Shown piece after piece: positions 45,021 through 57,289 of a stretch of DNA of 64,000 nucleotides (its first letter is position 1; every line of letters begins with the position of its first letter). Origin of the DNA: Doryteuthis pealeii. Its lineage: Eukaryota; Mollusca; Cephalopoda; Myopsida; Loliginidae. Location: positions 52,397,141 to 52,461,140 of the forward strand of contig CM042157.1 of NCBI GenBank assembly GCA_023376005.1. The letters are read 5' to 3'. The notes under the pieces are model-generated. The model had not been told where the DNA came from. It did no database searches and saw only the letters and a list, made by a program, of their open reading frames with translations. Made by a program: the position numbers and the translations under genes.

Positions 45021-45394
45021 TGGCTTCTTACCTCTGTTGCCATTCCAGAAGGATCTGACAACGTCTAGACACCAGATATGAAAGCTGTGTAGCCTGAAGT
45101 TAGGTCTGTCTTGAAATATATCAGGTATATATATATAGCTCAACGACATAACAGCAGCAGTATCTTCCTCATCCACACTTATTAATGAAATAATTAATGG
45201 ACAAGAGGACTTGACCATGTGTAGAAAAAAAAAAGGAAATTTCAGCAAATTACATATCATCACAGTTACTGTATCTATACACTTTTCCCTTCCACTGAAC
45301 TGGGTAATGTGTATATATTTACCAACCTCTCTGCGTGAACAGGATGTGACACAAGGTCAGTTTCTTAAGTGGAGTTTAATAGGTTTGAATTTAG

Positions 45395-45530
45395 AGTTTT
45401 CCTTCTAGACTGGTTGCCATACCAAGGTTAAGCAGTCTGCCTTACTATTTACCCATAGCTGGAGGGAGAATAGTTCAAATTTGGATCACCATGTCCATTT
45501 CCTATGACGATAACCATTACACCACAGATG
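45395..45530 (-). repeat. tRNA-derived SINE, second copy
   Basis: The minus strand reads GTGGTGTAATGGTTATCGTC, then GATCCAAATTTGAACTATTC (B-box-like), then GGTATGGCAACCAGTC. The head matches 43,895 closely; the tails differ. Confidence 0.55.
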
Positions 45531-45539
45531 TAATAATAA

Positions 45540-47340
45540 AAAGTCATTATTTTTATATTAGTATTATTAATTATAATCACTACATGTATTCTGTAGATTT
45601 TCCTCAATCCCAGCAAGTATAGATGTAATATTCACATTCCATATCAGAACAACTTTTGTAGAAGTTGAGGTTGGCAATATACCTTGCTGATTGTTGAGTA
45701 GGAACATTCATCCTTGTCCATAGAGAGATGGGAAATTTCCCTTTCTTGTCTACTTGGCAAGTGAGAATAGAAAGAAGAAATACTGAAGATGTATGAATGA
45801 GATCAAATAAAATTGAGAAACAAATGTTTGTAACAAGAACAAAGAGAAATTTATTGTACAATATGTGACAAATGTTAAAAAGCAATATTTGTGATGTTAA
45901 CTACAAAGTTTTTTTTATGTACATGGGTGAGCATATATTAGAGGGAAATAGTCTTTTTTATGAAAGTCTTTTATGCTTGCTGCATTTTTTGTTTATTGTT
46001 TTTTGATAACGAACAAACTTAACTTATTTGCTTTGGTAAGAATGTTAATTTTTTCAATTTTGTCTGTGTTGATCAAGAGTATCTGTTGATGCATTTGATG
46101 GACTATAAATGACAGTTCATTCATATGAGTAACAAGATTCAACAGAGAACTTTCAACCCACAAAATAAAGAGCACATTTTGGACTGATGAAATGTGGACT
46201 TCATTGACAATAAGAAAAGAAAATGGACATTGTATTGTGAAAAGGTGTTAGGATTGCTTTTGATTTTACTAATTATGTTTACATTTTGAAATATTGCAAT
46301 CTCAAACATCATCATCATAATCAAGCCATACTGACAGCACATATTTCCCTGACTTTCTCTTGCTATCCATCCCTATTGGTCATTATTCTTGGAAAGTCCT
46401 CTAGTCATCATCCAGTGTCTGCACAGAGCTAATGAATGTAAGGTTTTGCTATTTGGCCAACATTGGTGCATCCTTGTGTACAAGGAAAATATCACTTATG
46501 AGTTCATTCTTACTTCTCCAGCTCTGCCCAGCATGTTTATTTTAATGATTTTTGAGATGGGAGGTAAGTGGCCATATAGCTACTGTTTTATAGGATGCTG
46601 CTTCCAAAATTTGTTCAAAACAGCATGCAGCATACTTGTGTAGTTCCCATCTAACTTTTTCTCCAGGCATTTAGTTAAGAGTTCAAGGGATTCAGCCATA
46701 TAGTAGTACTGACATGGCAACAGCTTAGAAGAATTCCAGTTTTATTTTCTCAGATCAGATTTTTATATTGAACATGGGTGTGTAAAATTCAATAATTCTG
46801 ATTAAAAGTGGACAAGCCATGATTGATGCTTCTGTAGCTTCTAGGAAGGGCTTGGTTAGTTGATTGATTGAATTTTATGGCATGTCGACTTGAATGATTT
46901 CAAAAATGACTTTAAATTTGGACTGGAAATTACTTTATTCTCTAAGTTATAGCAAATTCTTTATTAGAGCAATAGACTTAAAATAATTTGCTATGCTGTA
47001 TTTGATTACAGTTACAAACTTAAACATGAAAATGAGAATTTTATAGATTAAGGTTAAAATTATATATTTGCTCTAACAAAGTTGAACAATCAATCAATAG
47101 CAAATTATTATAAAAACAATGAATTAAATAAAGAGAATTGGGTTCCCATTGAAATTCTGTTCATTTCATTGATTGTGATATAACATCATCAAGAGGAGAT
47201 TGGCTGGAGGATGTCTGTAGCAGACATTCTGTAAGAGAGAATTTTTACCAATCACAATCTGACCTCCTCTTCCCTTTGTTACAAGTTAGGCTGTTATCAT
47301 CTAGGGTTGTTTGTTAAAATTGTGTCCATGTTAATTTTCA
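45540..47340. other. Unrecognised DNA with a short LINE-tail-like piece
   Basis: No coding sequence was supported. TTTTATGGCATGTCGACTTG near 46,875 weakly resembles the LINE 3' tail at 48,430. A loose inverted repeat (AAGAGGAGATTGG / CTCCTCTT) lies at about 47,195-47,270. Confidence 0.4.
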
Positions 47341-47347
47341 AGGGAGG

Positions 47348-47488
47348 CCAAAATGGCTGTCCGGAGTTTTAGAGGAGCAGCTTGGTCCACTGACTTTTAG
47401 AGTGCAATTATGGAAAAGACATGTGGATCATATTCGCATGAATATTCCAACAGAACCTGTCGTGAGGTGTCCAGAGGACTCCAGGTAG
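47348..47488 (+). pseudogene. C-terminus of gypsy integrase (GPY/F region)
   Basis: Frame 47,348-47,488 reads PKWLSGVLEEQLGPLTFRVQ followed by LWKRHVDHIRMNIP and ends in a stop. GPL-x-F-RV plus W-K-R-H-V-D-H-I-R is the typical end of gypsy-type integrases. A few residues between VQL and WKRH appear to be missing. Downstream text is frameshifted. Confidence 0.75.
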
Positions 47489-47889
47489 CCTCTGGGGAGT
47501 CGGGAACAAACAGTTACAGGGCACTCAACATCTTTTGCACAGCTTCCTGCACCCTACCGAGATAGCAGTCTCTCAACAACCGGTGACAGCTTGGAAGATG
47601 AACATCCCAGAATGAGAACACTTTTTCAGAAGAGGAAAGAAGGAACAATGCTGAGAATAAAGCCAAAAGACAGTGCACCAACATGAAACCAGACACAAAA
47701 GGGAAACGACCCAGTGCCAGGCCCTTAATTGGGGAAATTGCTGCTGATGATGATGTGACTATGTCCAAGAGTCGGACAATGCTTCCTACAAGTAATGGGA
47801 GTTCTTGCTAGAGTTCCGGGGAGGGACCTATGGATGTTTCTTGGTGTCATTAGGAATGTATGTGCAGTTTCAAGCTAAGTGAGGAGGGA

Positions 47890-48058
47890 TGTGGTATACT
47901 AAGAAACGGAAGCACCGTTTCTCCCATTGTTTTTGTTATGAAACGGAAGCACCATTTTCAGCCATCTTTTGAGTTGTGAATAAAAGAGAGTGATCACTTC
48001 TCATGGTTAACGTCAGCTGGACTACCCGTGTTATTATTTCGCTAAGCGCGTTACAACA
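47890..48058 (+). repeat. 3' LTR (169 bp) of the plus-strand gypsy element
   Basis: TGTGGTATACTAAG...GCGCGTTACAACA, preceded by the polypurine stretch AGTGAGGAGGGA. It contains two copies of GAAACGGAAGCACC and an AATAAAAG signal near 47,980. It is a single LTR with no partner in the window. Confidence 0.7.
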
Positions 48059-48592
48059 CCAAGTTTGTGCAAAGCCATTTTATTTTTAACCTAAACTGTG
48101 GATTTATAAATCTATTTTTAGCTACTTGCTTTTTTGTTGTGTTAATGGTAATTTTTTAAGAGCTATAAGATCCCATTTATGCAAAATGTTGATTCCACAT
48201 GGAACCGCCTGAAAAGCAACTTAAAGAAATCTTTGATACTTGAGAGGACTTAACTTTTCAAATTTTTGTAACATGATAAAATGAAGTGAGAGGCAAGAAA
48301 TTGCATCTTTTCAAAATTTCTCTTCACTATTTTATATGCCATTTAATTTGTAATTTTTAGATACATCCAATTTGTAGAAAAATGATTGTAGTAATTATGT
48401 TTGGTATTGTAGATGGTTGGTTGTTTGGTTTATTAATTTTAACGGCATATCAACCCGTCCAGGGTTATATCATGCCTAGCGGTTGGGTTGTTATACATAT
48501 TGTGTATTCATATATATACATTTAGTAATTGGTTTTAACAATGTGTTAGCATTATTGGGAATCATACTGTATGCCATTGATTTGTTTCATGT

Positions 48593-48845
48593 CTATATTC
48601 TATGGTATAATTTTATTTCCCTCAAAAAGGAGAAAATATCCTCTATGTTAACATTTTGAAATAGGTCCTTCATATTGTTTGCTTTAAAATAATGTTTTCT
48701 GATGTGAGCAAAAAATCTGCATTCCATCAATAAGTGTTTGACTGTCAGGGGTGTTTGACATGTTTCACATTGTGGTTGTTGTTCTTGTTTGAGTATATAA
48801 GAGTGTGTTAGTTTTGTATGACCAATGCATAATCGGGACATAATG
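48593..48845 (-). pseudogene. LINE ORF2 C-terminal Cys-rich tail
   Basis: The frame continues with RKSRKEQVIMSRLCIGHTKL, then QPQCETCQTPLTVKHLLMEC (a CxxC...H...C knuckle) and ends FSFLREIKLYHRI. This is the standard end of RNase H-bearing LINE proteins. It is one base out of frame with the RNase H segment. Confidence 0.85.
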
Positions 48846-48857
48846 ACTTGTTCCTTT

Positions 48858-49574
48858 CTAGACTTCCTTAAAGTTGGTCTGCAAAGTCGGTTTGATTAGG
48901 AAGAGTTTATTGTGGATACAGTTATTCCAGTGTTGCTGCCATTTTGTATGAAGGAATCTATTTATTTTAGGTTTCAAGTCAGTATATGGTATCTGGAACT
49001 TGTCAGGGATTAAATCTAGAGCCGATTTAGCTGCAGAGTCAGCTCTTTCATTCCCCCTCACTCCTATATGACTTGGTATCCAGCATATAATAATCTCCTT
49101 ACAGTTAGACATTGAGTCTAATCTATTCAGGAGCTTAATGATGAGAGGGTCTTCCAGTTTTTTATTTCTTAATGATAGTAGGACTGAGAGCGAGTCTGAA
49201 AAGATGATATATTTTGTGTGTTTATTTTCAGAGATGATGTCAAGTGCTATATCTATTGCACGGGTTTCAGCTGAAAAAATGGAACTTTCGTTTGGAAGGG
49301 ATTTTCTTACAATTTTTTTATTTAAAATAGCTGCACATGCCATTTTGTCATTGTCCTTAGAGCCATCTGTAAAGATGTGGAGGTGGTTGGGGTAGCGTTC
49401 TAGAACATTGTGGAATTTGTCTTGGTAAGTGCTAGAATGGGTTTTTGTTTTAGGAAGTTCACTTAGCTCAAGGATCACTTTAGGTTTTTTAATGATCCAA
49501 GGTGGTGTTTTTGGTATGATGGTTTTATGGATATTTGTGAGAGGAATTTTAGATTCTTTGAGGATAGGTTCCAT
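48858..49574 (-). pseudogene. LINE RNase H domain
   Basis: A 238-codon frame with all four RNase H catalytic acids in place: D70 (IFTDGSKD), E103 (SAETRAIDIA), D127 (IIFSDSLSVL) and D179 (GNERADSAAK). It would degrade the RNA strand during target-primed reverse transcription. The frame is continuous in meaning with the RT at 49,592-50,372 but is shifted. It ends prematurely at 48,858 because of a second single-base shift. Confidence 0.9.
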
Positions 49575-49591
49575 CCGGAGACCAAAAGGTT

Positions 49592-50372
49592 TTATTGATT
49601 TTTCTTTTTTTCAAAACATTCTTTGTATCCTTGGTTGAAGGTGCAGTCATAAGCTGGGTTGGATGGGCAGGATTTGAGTTTTGTGTAGTATTGCAAGGCT
49701 AGTTTTTCGCATCTTAGCTGTAGGGGTGCCTCATAAGCCTCTACATATAGGCTGTCAACTGGAGAAGTTCTGAAGGCCCCTATGACTTGCCTTAAGCCTT
49801 CATGGTGTACTGAGTTGAGCTCTTTGAGGTAAGACCTCCTAGCAGATCCATATACAAAGCAAGCATAGTCAAGTTGGGAACGGATTAGTGATCTGTATAG
49901 TTTAAGTAGTGTTTGTTGATCTGCTCCCCATTCAGTATGGGCAACTACTCGTAATAGTTGTTGGGCTCTGGTACATTTATTTTTTAAATGTTTTATGTGT
50001 GGGATGAAAGTTAATTTTTTATCGAATATAACTCCCAGGAATTTATATTGATCAACAACAGGTATTTCACTTTCCTCAAGTTTGATGGTAGGGTCATTGT
50101 GCATTTTTCTTAAGGAACAGAAATGCACACATTGAGTTTTGGTCTTTGAAAATTTAAAGCCGTTGTCTGTTGCCCATTTGTTCACTTTGTTGAGGCCCAT
50201 CTGCAATTGGCGTTCTATTTTGTGGATATGTGTGGATCTATAGCAAATGACAAGGTCATCAACATAGAGAGCGCAGTTGATTATAGGATTGAGGCTATTT
50301 ATTATATTATTTATTTTAATGGAGAAGAGAGTTACTGATAGGATACTTCCTTGTGGGATGGCTTCTTCTTAA
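49592..50372 (-). pseudogene. LINE reverse transcriptase, C-terminal half
   Basis: The frame reads EEAIPQGSILSVTLFSIKIN, then ALYVDDLVICYRS with the catalytic YVDD, then LNKVNKWATDNGFKFSKTKT, YKFLGVIFDKKL and LYRSLIRSQLDYACFVYGSA. These are standard non-LTR RT palm and thumb motifs. It ends in a Lys-rich segment and a stop at 49,592, where the original frame moved by one base. Confidence 0.88.
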
Positions 50373-50679
50373 ATGCAAAGAAATATACCCAATAAAGTAT
50401 ACAATTATTGGTTGTGTAAATCTCACTGTGATTTTTGCACACAAACTAGATAAGCGAGTAAAAATACAAAAGCATAATTAGCCGTTACACTTGATTATTA
50501 GTTTTAAAATACTTAAATGTAATATTTTTAGATTATATGAATACTAAAAACAAAATTGAATCTGTATTGAAATATATGAAATGAACGTAAAAATTGAATC
50601 ATATTTTTCAAAATGTTCTTACTTAGTTTTAGTTGTTTAAATAAAAAGTTTGAATCTATACATATACATATTTAGATTA

Positions 50680-50721
<42 letters not shown>

Positions 50722-51028
50722 AAGTTTGGTGTGTACGTGTTGACTTATAACTTCAAAAAGAACAGTCACTCAGATTCAAAATCTTGCATATATCTTAATA
50801 TCCTTCTAACTAAGAAACACACCAAATTTGATTTTTACTGATTTAAAATTGTTTACTGATTTAAAATTGTTTAAAAAATGTAAACAACAAAAAGAACATT
50901 CTTAAAATAAATGAATATTATAATACACTAATTCTTAACTTTGTTTATCATTAAATCTTTAAACTAACAATTTATATTCAAATGAATACAACAAATAAAG
51001 ACACATATTGGTTGGTTGTGTCAAAGAG

Positions 51029-51086
<58 letters not shown>

Positions 51087-51154
51087 ATTGAATCTATATT
51101 GAAATTGATCTAATGAATGTTAGCCCCCAACAACACAATTTTCTGAATAAAAAA
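50373..51154. other. AT-rich DNA with two (AT)n microsatellites
   Basis: Pure (AT)n occurs at 50,681-50,716 and 51,031-51,081. The segments beside them (TTGAATCTATATTGAAAT near 51,090 and TTGAATCTGTATTGAAAT near 50,560) are similar, which suggests a small duplicated repeat. Confidence 0.6.
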
Positions 51155-51272
51155 TTAGGATGTTTGTACAAGTTCTACTGTTTTTCTGTTAACAACATCA
51201 TTTGGAGTGATTCCATGACTGGCTAATTCCTCTGCAACTCTCTTTAAGTAGGTTGGATCTGGGTATCCAAAT
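51155..51272 (-). CDS. Candidate terminal exon of a host gene, product unknown
   Basis: The minus strand shows a pyrimidine-containing acceptor (CTCACTTTCAG) followed by an open frame of 38 codons. It reads FGYPDPTYLKRVAEELASHG, then ITPNDVVNRKTVELVQTS, and then TAA at 51,155-51,157. The text is balanced in composition, looks like a soluble alpha-helical protein end, and matches no transposon family I recognise. The upstream exons would lie at higher coordinates but I could not identify them. A chance open frame or an unrecognised transposon exon remains possible. Confidence 0.45.
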
Positions 51273-52720
51273 CTGAAAGTGAGCAAAAAGATTCAAAATA
51301 AATTAGTTAATCTGTTAAAACCAAATATCACAATTTACTGCTATTATTTTTTTAGAAGCAGAGTTAGCCAAAAAGCAAATAGTAATGTGATAGAAGAGCA
51401 GAAGTTGTTGTTGACTTAGTACAAGGAGATGATCACATCATAGTCATCATGTAGTCAGGTCACTCTGAGGTAGGTGGAAAGACTAATTCTTGTAAGAAAC
51501 TGACAGGTACAATGAGAGCAATGAAATGCTTTTGGAGGTAAGGGTGATTGTGTCCAACACTATTTTTTGCAGGGATGGTGAATGTTTAACTGAATCAGAT
51601 TGGGTGGAGTTAACAATTATAATAAATGTGTTAAAATGGGTGAAGAATATCAACCAATAGGCAGCACAATGGGCAGAGTAACAGGAAATGATAAACAGCA
51701 ACCAACATTCAGCACCATAGCCTCAGATATACAGTGAGCTTGTACTGTGACAAACTACAAGGAGGGTCAGTAGTGCCTGTTTTAATAGAGAGTTGTAGCC
51801 ACTAAAAATTGGCTGCGGCATGCAATGGGTGGAGAATTTGTATCCATGTTTTCAAATACTCAAGTCACAGAACCAACACCCACGCATGCAACATGTGAAA
51901 CTTTCTTCAGGCAGGTACACCCTCATTATAACAACACTCCTTCCTGATCTCAGGATCACAGGGATGACAATGTTCCTTCATAGGGGAGATGACCTCTGCC
52001 TCCTCTTTAGATGTATCACCATCTGTAGGACTGTTGGGTGTGATTTAGTCTGGATCATCAGGTATACTTTGGTCAGACAATGACTTATCCATACATGGAG
52101 AATCATCATATTCCACTATCAGCTTGTCTTCTGAGGATGTACTATCATTGTCCCTCACTGTTACTCTGGCTCTATTCTGTAGATGATTGAACACAGGAAA
52201 CTCCAACTCTCTCATTCTACCAAGCAAAATGTCCTGCAAGCCATAGAAGAATGTCAATGGCATTATGCTGCAGATATTTCCTAACTGCACATACTCTATA
52301 ATATTGGATATTATCCATGAAGATAGGATGTGATGTTAGTGGGTGATCATCAAAATGAGGACTTGCTCCTGGTACATTTGGTCATTGAGGTTGTCTTGCA
52401 ATATTACAAGGTCAAGACTGTGTCATATGAGCAGCTACCTCAGATCATAATTGAGCCCAATGGAATAACTTCCTCAATGTTTCCCTAACATACCATATTC
52501 AAGCTTTGCCTTTAGTCACATGCAATAGAAACTGACTCACATCATTCCAAGAGCAATTGTTCCAACTGAAAACATTGCTACATATCTCTTGGACTGAGGA
52601 GAAATCAACAGATAGCATGTTGTGAAGCAAGAGCGCCAATTTTTAGCCTTCTTTTATGTTATTAAAGGATACTCTAAAATTGATAGGCCATTGGCCTTGA
52701 AGGAAGTAACTCTTTGAAAG
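51273..52720. other. Unassigned; weak minus-strand coding-like text at 52,045-52,290
   Basis: The 81-codon minus frame at 52,290-52,045 contains an acidic Ser/Asp-rich end (SLSDQSIPDDPD). It could be the tail of a decayed retroelement or of an upstream exon. No motif decides this. The rest of the stretch shows nothing I can support. Confidence 0.25.
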
Positions 52721-53300
52721 GATTTTTTTATGACAGGTTTTACAACTGACCCATCCTTGGACTCTCCTTTAGATCACCTGTTGACCCATTCTCTCTGTAG
52801 CGATTGTCTGCCCCTGTTTGGTCTGGAAGAGTTATCTTCAGTTGTTTTCAGGTTTTGTACAGCTAGGGGTCCTGGATATTTAGTCAGGGAAGCACAAAGT
52901 TTAACTCTCTTTTCTCCGGGACAGTAAACAGGACACATGGGTTAGACATTTGTGTTTATACCTTTTATGTGGGGGGGGGCAAAGCCCCCCCCCCCCCAGC
53001 CTATGTAAGTGACACTCCTTCATGTACTCTGTATTACTTCTACAGGATGAAGTCCTACTTTTGTATACACCTCTAGTACCTTGTCTCGTATATGTGTTCA
53101 TTAGGTATCTCCTTTGTATACCTTGTATTTGTATATATATTTCCTGTTTAAATGTATTTCTATGTGCTCAAGTATTAAAGTCTATGTTTGTTACACTTCA
53201 TAACTTCTTTGTCTGAATATTACTTGTACTTCCACGTGGAAGGTCACTAAGCCTTCCAACTATTATAATACCTTTAAATTCAACATATCCTTTAAATCCC
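52721..53300. other. Possible LTR-like segment with a G/C hairpin
   Basis: The segment has no supported gene. It contains the hairpin GGGGGGGGGC-AAA-GCCCCCCCCC at 52,971-52,994 with extra C to 52,997. TTAAAGTC near 53,176 and the small palindrome CTTCCACGTGGAAG near 53,230 follow. I could not find a partner repeat. Confidence 0.3.
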
Positions 53301-54058
53301 CCGTTGTCTTCTACTTTTATACAAGATAATTAATATTACTGTATGGTTTACATTGAACCATCTTCCAATTTGTCTACAAGACAACCCAATACTAGTAGAT
53401 CATCATAATAATCTGCCAACATTGATTGTAACTAATTTATCACTTCAGCATTATAATATAAAGCTAAACTGAAACAGTTTAGCTTAGAAAAAATCTGTTT
53501 TCTTAGTGTAGTAATTATGTATATCTTTTTAGATGAAGCATTGTCAATAATTAATATTACCAATTTTAATGGGTATAATTCATTTCATTTTAAGAAGTTT
53601 ACTTGCTGCTTTTTATTGGAACTAACTTGGGTTGGGTTTTTTTTATGAAAGATTTTCAGAAAAAATATGAAGGAAAATATTAGTCAAAATTATTACCTCA
53701 TCTAAAAAACATAAATAAACAAAATTTACAATGTATTTTGTGCATCAGGAAGAACAATATGTCAGTGGTCAGAAATTAGAGCAAATTTTATCAAGAGAAT
53801 AATTCCTACTTGCAAGATCCATGGATATAACATGGTATGATAATTTAACTATTGTGCCAAATCATCCAGAAAGAAGTAAAATTGTCACCTTCAATTTTTC
53901 TGAATTTTTTTCCAGGGGTGGACTATGTTAAGATTAGACAACCCCCAAAAATTTGAGCTTCCAATTCCAAAAAATTGGTGAAGTTATATCGATTTTTAGC
54001 TCTCCACATTTGGTGGGGTTGGCAAAAAATGGCAACTTTTTGTGATCTATTTTTATCT
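53301..54058. other. No recognisable feature
   Basis: AT-rich DNA without supported coding frames. Confidence 0.5.
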
Positions 54059-54059
54059 G

Positions 54060-54430
54060 TAAAATGAGTTCTAGAGCTTCACTACTACTAAAAATTGGTT
54101 TATAAAAGCATTTTTGCCCATGAAATCCAAAAAGGCTATCAAAAAAGTCTTAAAGTCAATGAATTTTAAGTTATAGATTTTTTCCTAGCAAGATCAATAT
54201 CACATGTGGCACTGGATCTATTAAAAAAAATGTTTTTCTATTATTATTTCACATATATTGAACATTATTTGTACCAAAAAGTTTGATATTTGCTCAGAAC
54301 CGAAGCTACAACATCAGTTAAAATTTTGCAAATCATTAATAACTTAAGATTGGTTAACTTTAAGACTTTTTTATAGCATTTTTGGATTCCTTGGGCTAAA
54401 ATGCTTTTATAAACCAATTTTTAGGTGTTC
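54060..54430. repeat. MITE/foldback element with about 90-110-bp inverted ends
   Basis: The left end, AAAATTGGTTTATAAAAGCA then TTTTTGCCC...ATCCAAAAAGGC, is mirrored at 54,360-54,425 as GCATTTTTGGATTCCTTGGG then TGCTTTTATAAACCAATTTT. The middle matches the 4,311-4,580 copy (GCAAGATCAATAT, TATTGAACATTAT). No transposase was found. Confidence 0.7.
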
Positions 54431-57289
54431 TTCCATGGCGGAGTTGAGTACCTTGGGGCCATATCAGTTTGAACAGTATCACTACTGGGTCTTCCAGCCC
54501 ACACATGTGCTTGTATTGGGTCCATGTGTCAATAAAAAATGCCTAATCACCGTCTGTTGGATCTAGTCCTAGAAGACTGGTCTTTCTGGTTTCCTAACAT
54601 GGACCAATTCTGCTTGGTCTTTCCTTACTAAGTGCAATGTTTTCTTGTTGTAGTTCCACAACTTCCCTCATAAGTTCCAAATATTGGTGGTCTATGGTTA
54701 TTTGTGGTGTAGCGATGTCCGTTTTTATCAATTTTTTAAAAAATCTCCTTGCAACGCCATATAAAGTATGAAAAATGTGGTTCTGATGTCAAGAGTAGAA
54801 TTGCAAATGGCCACTTCCATGGTTTTATTTATCCTCTATCCTGATCAAGGGCAGATCACCCTATGAGACCTCGGGAGACTTACAGTCACTAAGATTCCAG
54901 TGAAAAAACACCAATTAAAACTGATGTGAAAAACTCACAGGAAGTAAAATGATAATAGTAGAAGTACTGACTGAGGAAATTCCAGTTTTCTAGATGCATA
55001 ATTTACATATAAAGTTAACAAAGAAAACTTTATTAAATTTTTAAAAATTAACCCTTTAAATTAAATCCACTGGAATCATAATCCCTATGTTAATTATTTT
55101 ATAGATTATCATTATCATTACTTATCTACTATTACTCATTATTTACTTCCTTATGTTATGCACACACACCCATTAGGGGGGCAACCAGTGTACACATGCA
55201 ACATGAAATAATTTAAAAAATGCAAAATGTCCCAGATGTAAAATTAAATAGTACAAAAGGGACGGGATTCAAAACTTTTCTCTCTGCTCCCATGAAAAAG
55301 GATAGAAAACCGATGAACGACAACAATGCTGAATGACGAAGATCGGACAGGATTTCAAATAATCACATAAACATTTATTTACATATAAATACAAATTATC
55401 ATTAAGAGACAAATATATATATATAAATATACATGTAATAAGAGGGGTAAAGTGAATGCGTGTTCATATTATCAAATGAGTGGACGAGCAACTAAAGCGT
55501 ATCAATCATTTTAGAAATATACAATATACATGACAAACAATAAAGATTTTACAGAATACAAAAATCCTGAATGTTTGTTTTAACTCACTGCGACGTTGCA
55601 ATCACAACAATGTCTCTTTCTTGAACTTATTGTTAATTCTCTGTCTGACGGGGATTCACTTCTTTTCTCCAAATGAATTAACTCTTATTCTACGATGAAA
55701 CGTCTTTATTTTTCCTTTCCTTTGATTTTCAATGCACACATCAAACTTTACTGTTCTTGTTTCTCGGGATGGTTTCATCAACTATGTCCTGCTTCCACGT
55801 TTTCGCATGAAAATTCTTTCTTAGTTGTTGTCATAGCAACATCTTGGGGTAAAGTATACTTTTGGGTTGCGGGGTCACAGTGAAATATGTATACACATTC
55901 TCCTGTCACCTGAGATGGGGTGAGGAAGTACAACTGCAGGGTTCCCACTCATTTTAGAAAATCATTTTCCAGGATGTTTCCAGGACATTTCTAGGACATT
56001 TTTAACATTTTCCAGGAGAGAAATTGTTCACAGCAATTTCATAATTTAATCGATATTAATCTAATATCGACACATTTAGACAGTTTTATTGCTACTTTTT
56101 TTATGATGCATGGTTAATGAATTATCTTGGGTTTATTATAGATGATGCCTACATATATCAATTAACTACACCTTGTGTCCACTAAGTCTATATGCACTTT
56201 AAAGTTATAAATTATTTTAAGCACACTGACTTTACGGACACCCTGTACAATAAAATTGTCTGGTCTCCTGTTTTTGCTTAGCCATGATGAACATTACTAG
56301 GTAATTTTTTCATCAGCAAATCAATTTTAAACCCTCACCCAATATTTTAGATAAATGTTTTTTGTTTATCTTTTTATTGAATTAGTACAAATTTCAATAA
56401 ACTCAAATTTCAGATATTTACCGTGCTATGTTTCTCGCTTTTTTTATTGGCAAATATATGTAGATATTTTACAATGACCACCCCGTTTTTTATATCTGTA
56501 TGATATTTTATATTCTATTGTACATTAATAGCCATGTTTAATTTTTGGGTGTAAAGGAGATAAATACGTATCCCAAGAGGTGATAACTCATTATTTGTTT
56601 CTTGCCACTGAGTACACACCTATAGTGGACAGACATTGAAATTTTTTCTATCTCGTATGTTTTCACATCCGGGTATTTTGAAGTAAAAGATAAATATTGG
56701 ATTTTCTTTCCAATATCTTTAAAAATACTACACTAGCCAAAAAAACTTTTCTCTGTTGCAATTGGCAAACTGGGAGAGAATTCGGCCCGTTTTGTCATCC
56801 ATAGTTGAAATTGATGATTAAAAAAAAAAAAATTTTTAAATCTTGGAAAATATGCAACATATCATTGCATATTCTTTAACTTAGCTTTTTTCAAAGATAA
56901 AATTCATGGCTATCTTTTTGTTAAATTTTCAAGTTAGTCACAGATATTGACAGACATGTAAAATTGACCTTGAAATTTTTAAGGTAGTAAAAAACTCAAT
57001 TTAACTTAGATAAAATGATTTTTTTGCATCAATTTAAAGAGATTTTTTTTAAACCACAAAAAAACAAAAAAAAAACATGCTACATTATTTATTTTTGAGT
57101 TTTTAAGAAAATAACTTAAATTTTAAAATCACTTTTTAAGGTATTGAATTTATATTTTTATATTTTTTATATATTCTTCAGGCTATGATCTTTCAAGAAA
57201 TGTAAAAGTTAGGGAACAGGAATTTTTTCTTCAAATGGTAAAAGGCCACCCACTCCCCACATTCTGAATCAATAAAAAACATTTTTCAG
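54431..57289. other. No supported genes; scattered low-complexity DNA
   Basis: Short open frames here lack recognisable features. AGGGTTCCCACTCATTTTAG near 55,940, followed by TTTCCAGGACATTTCTAGG, looks like part of a dispersed repeat but has no second copy in the window. Confidence 0.45.

Larger units (their letters stand above)
47345..48058 (+). mobile_element. 3' end of a plus-strand Ty3/gypsy element with its LTR
   Basis: The segment combines the polyprotein C-terminus, a degraded 3' region, a polypurine tract and a 3' LTR. The rest of the element is missing upstream, where it is replaced by unrelated sequence at about 47,345. Confidence 0.75.
48408..50372 (-). mobile_element. 5'-truncated LINE with RT and RNase H (I-group-like)
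   Basis: Minus order is RT palm, thumb, RNase H, a Cys-rich tail, and a 3' UTR ending in the AACCAAACAACC-type tail near 48,408. The reading starts abruptly at about 50,372 inside the RT. Two frameshifts, near 49,600 and near 48,850, separate otherwise well-preserved segments, so it is dead but not old. Confidence 0.85.

Noticed and set aside
46980..47110. A MITE with TTAGAGCAA / TTGCTCTAA ends
   Set aside because: The inverted match is only about nine bases and no second copy or target duplication was seen.
55695..55883. 62-aa plus-strand frame with hydrophobic start
   Set aside because: No signal of conservation, no splice context and no recognised motif. Its length is expected by chance.
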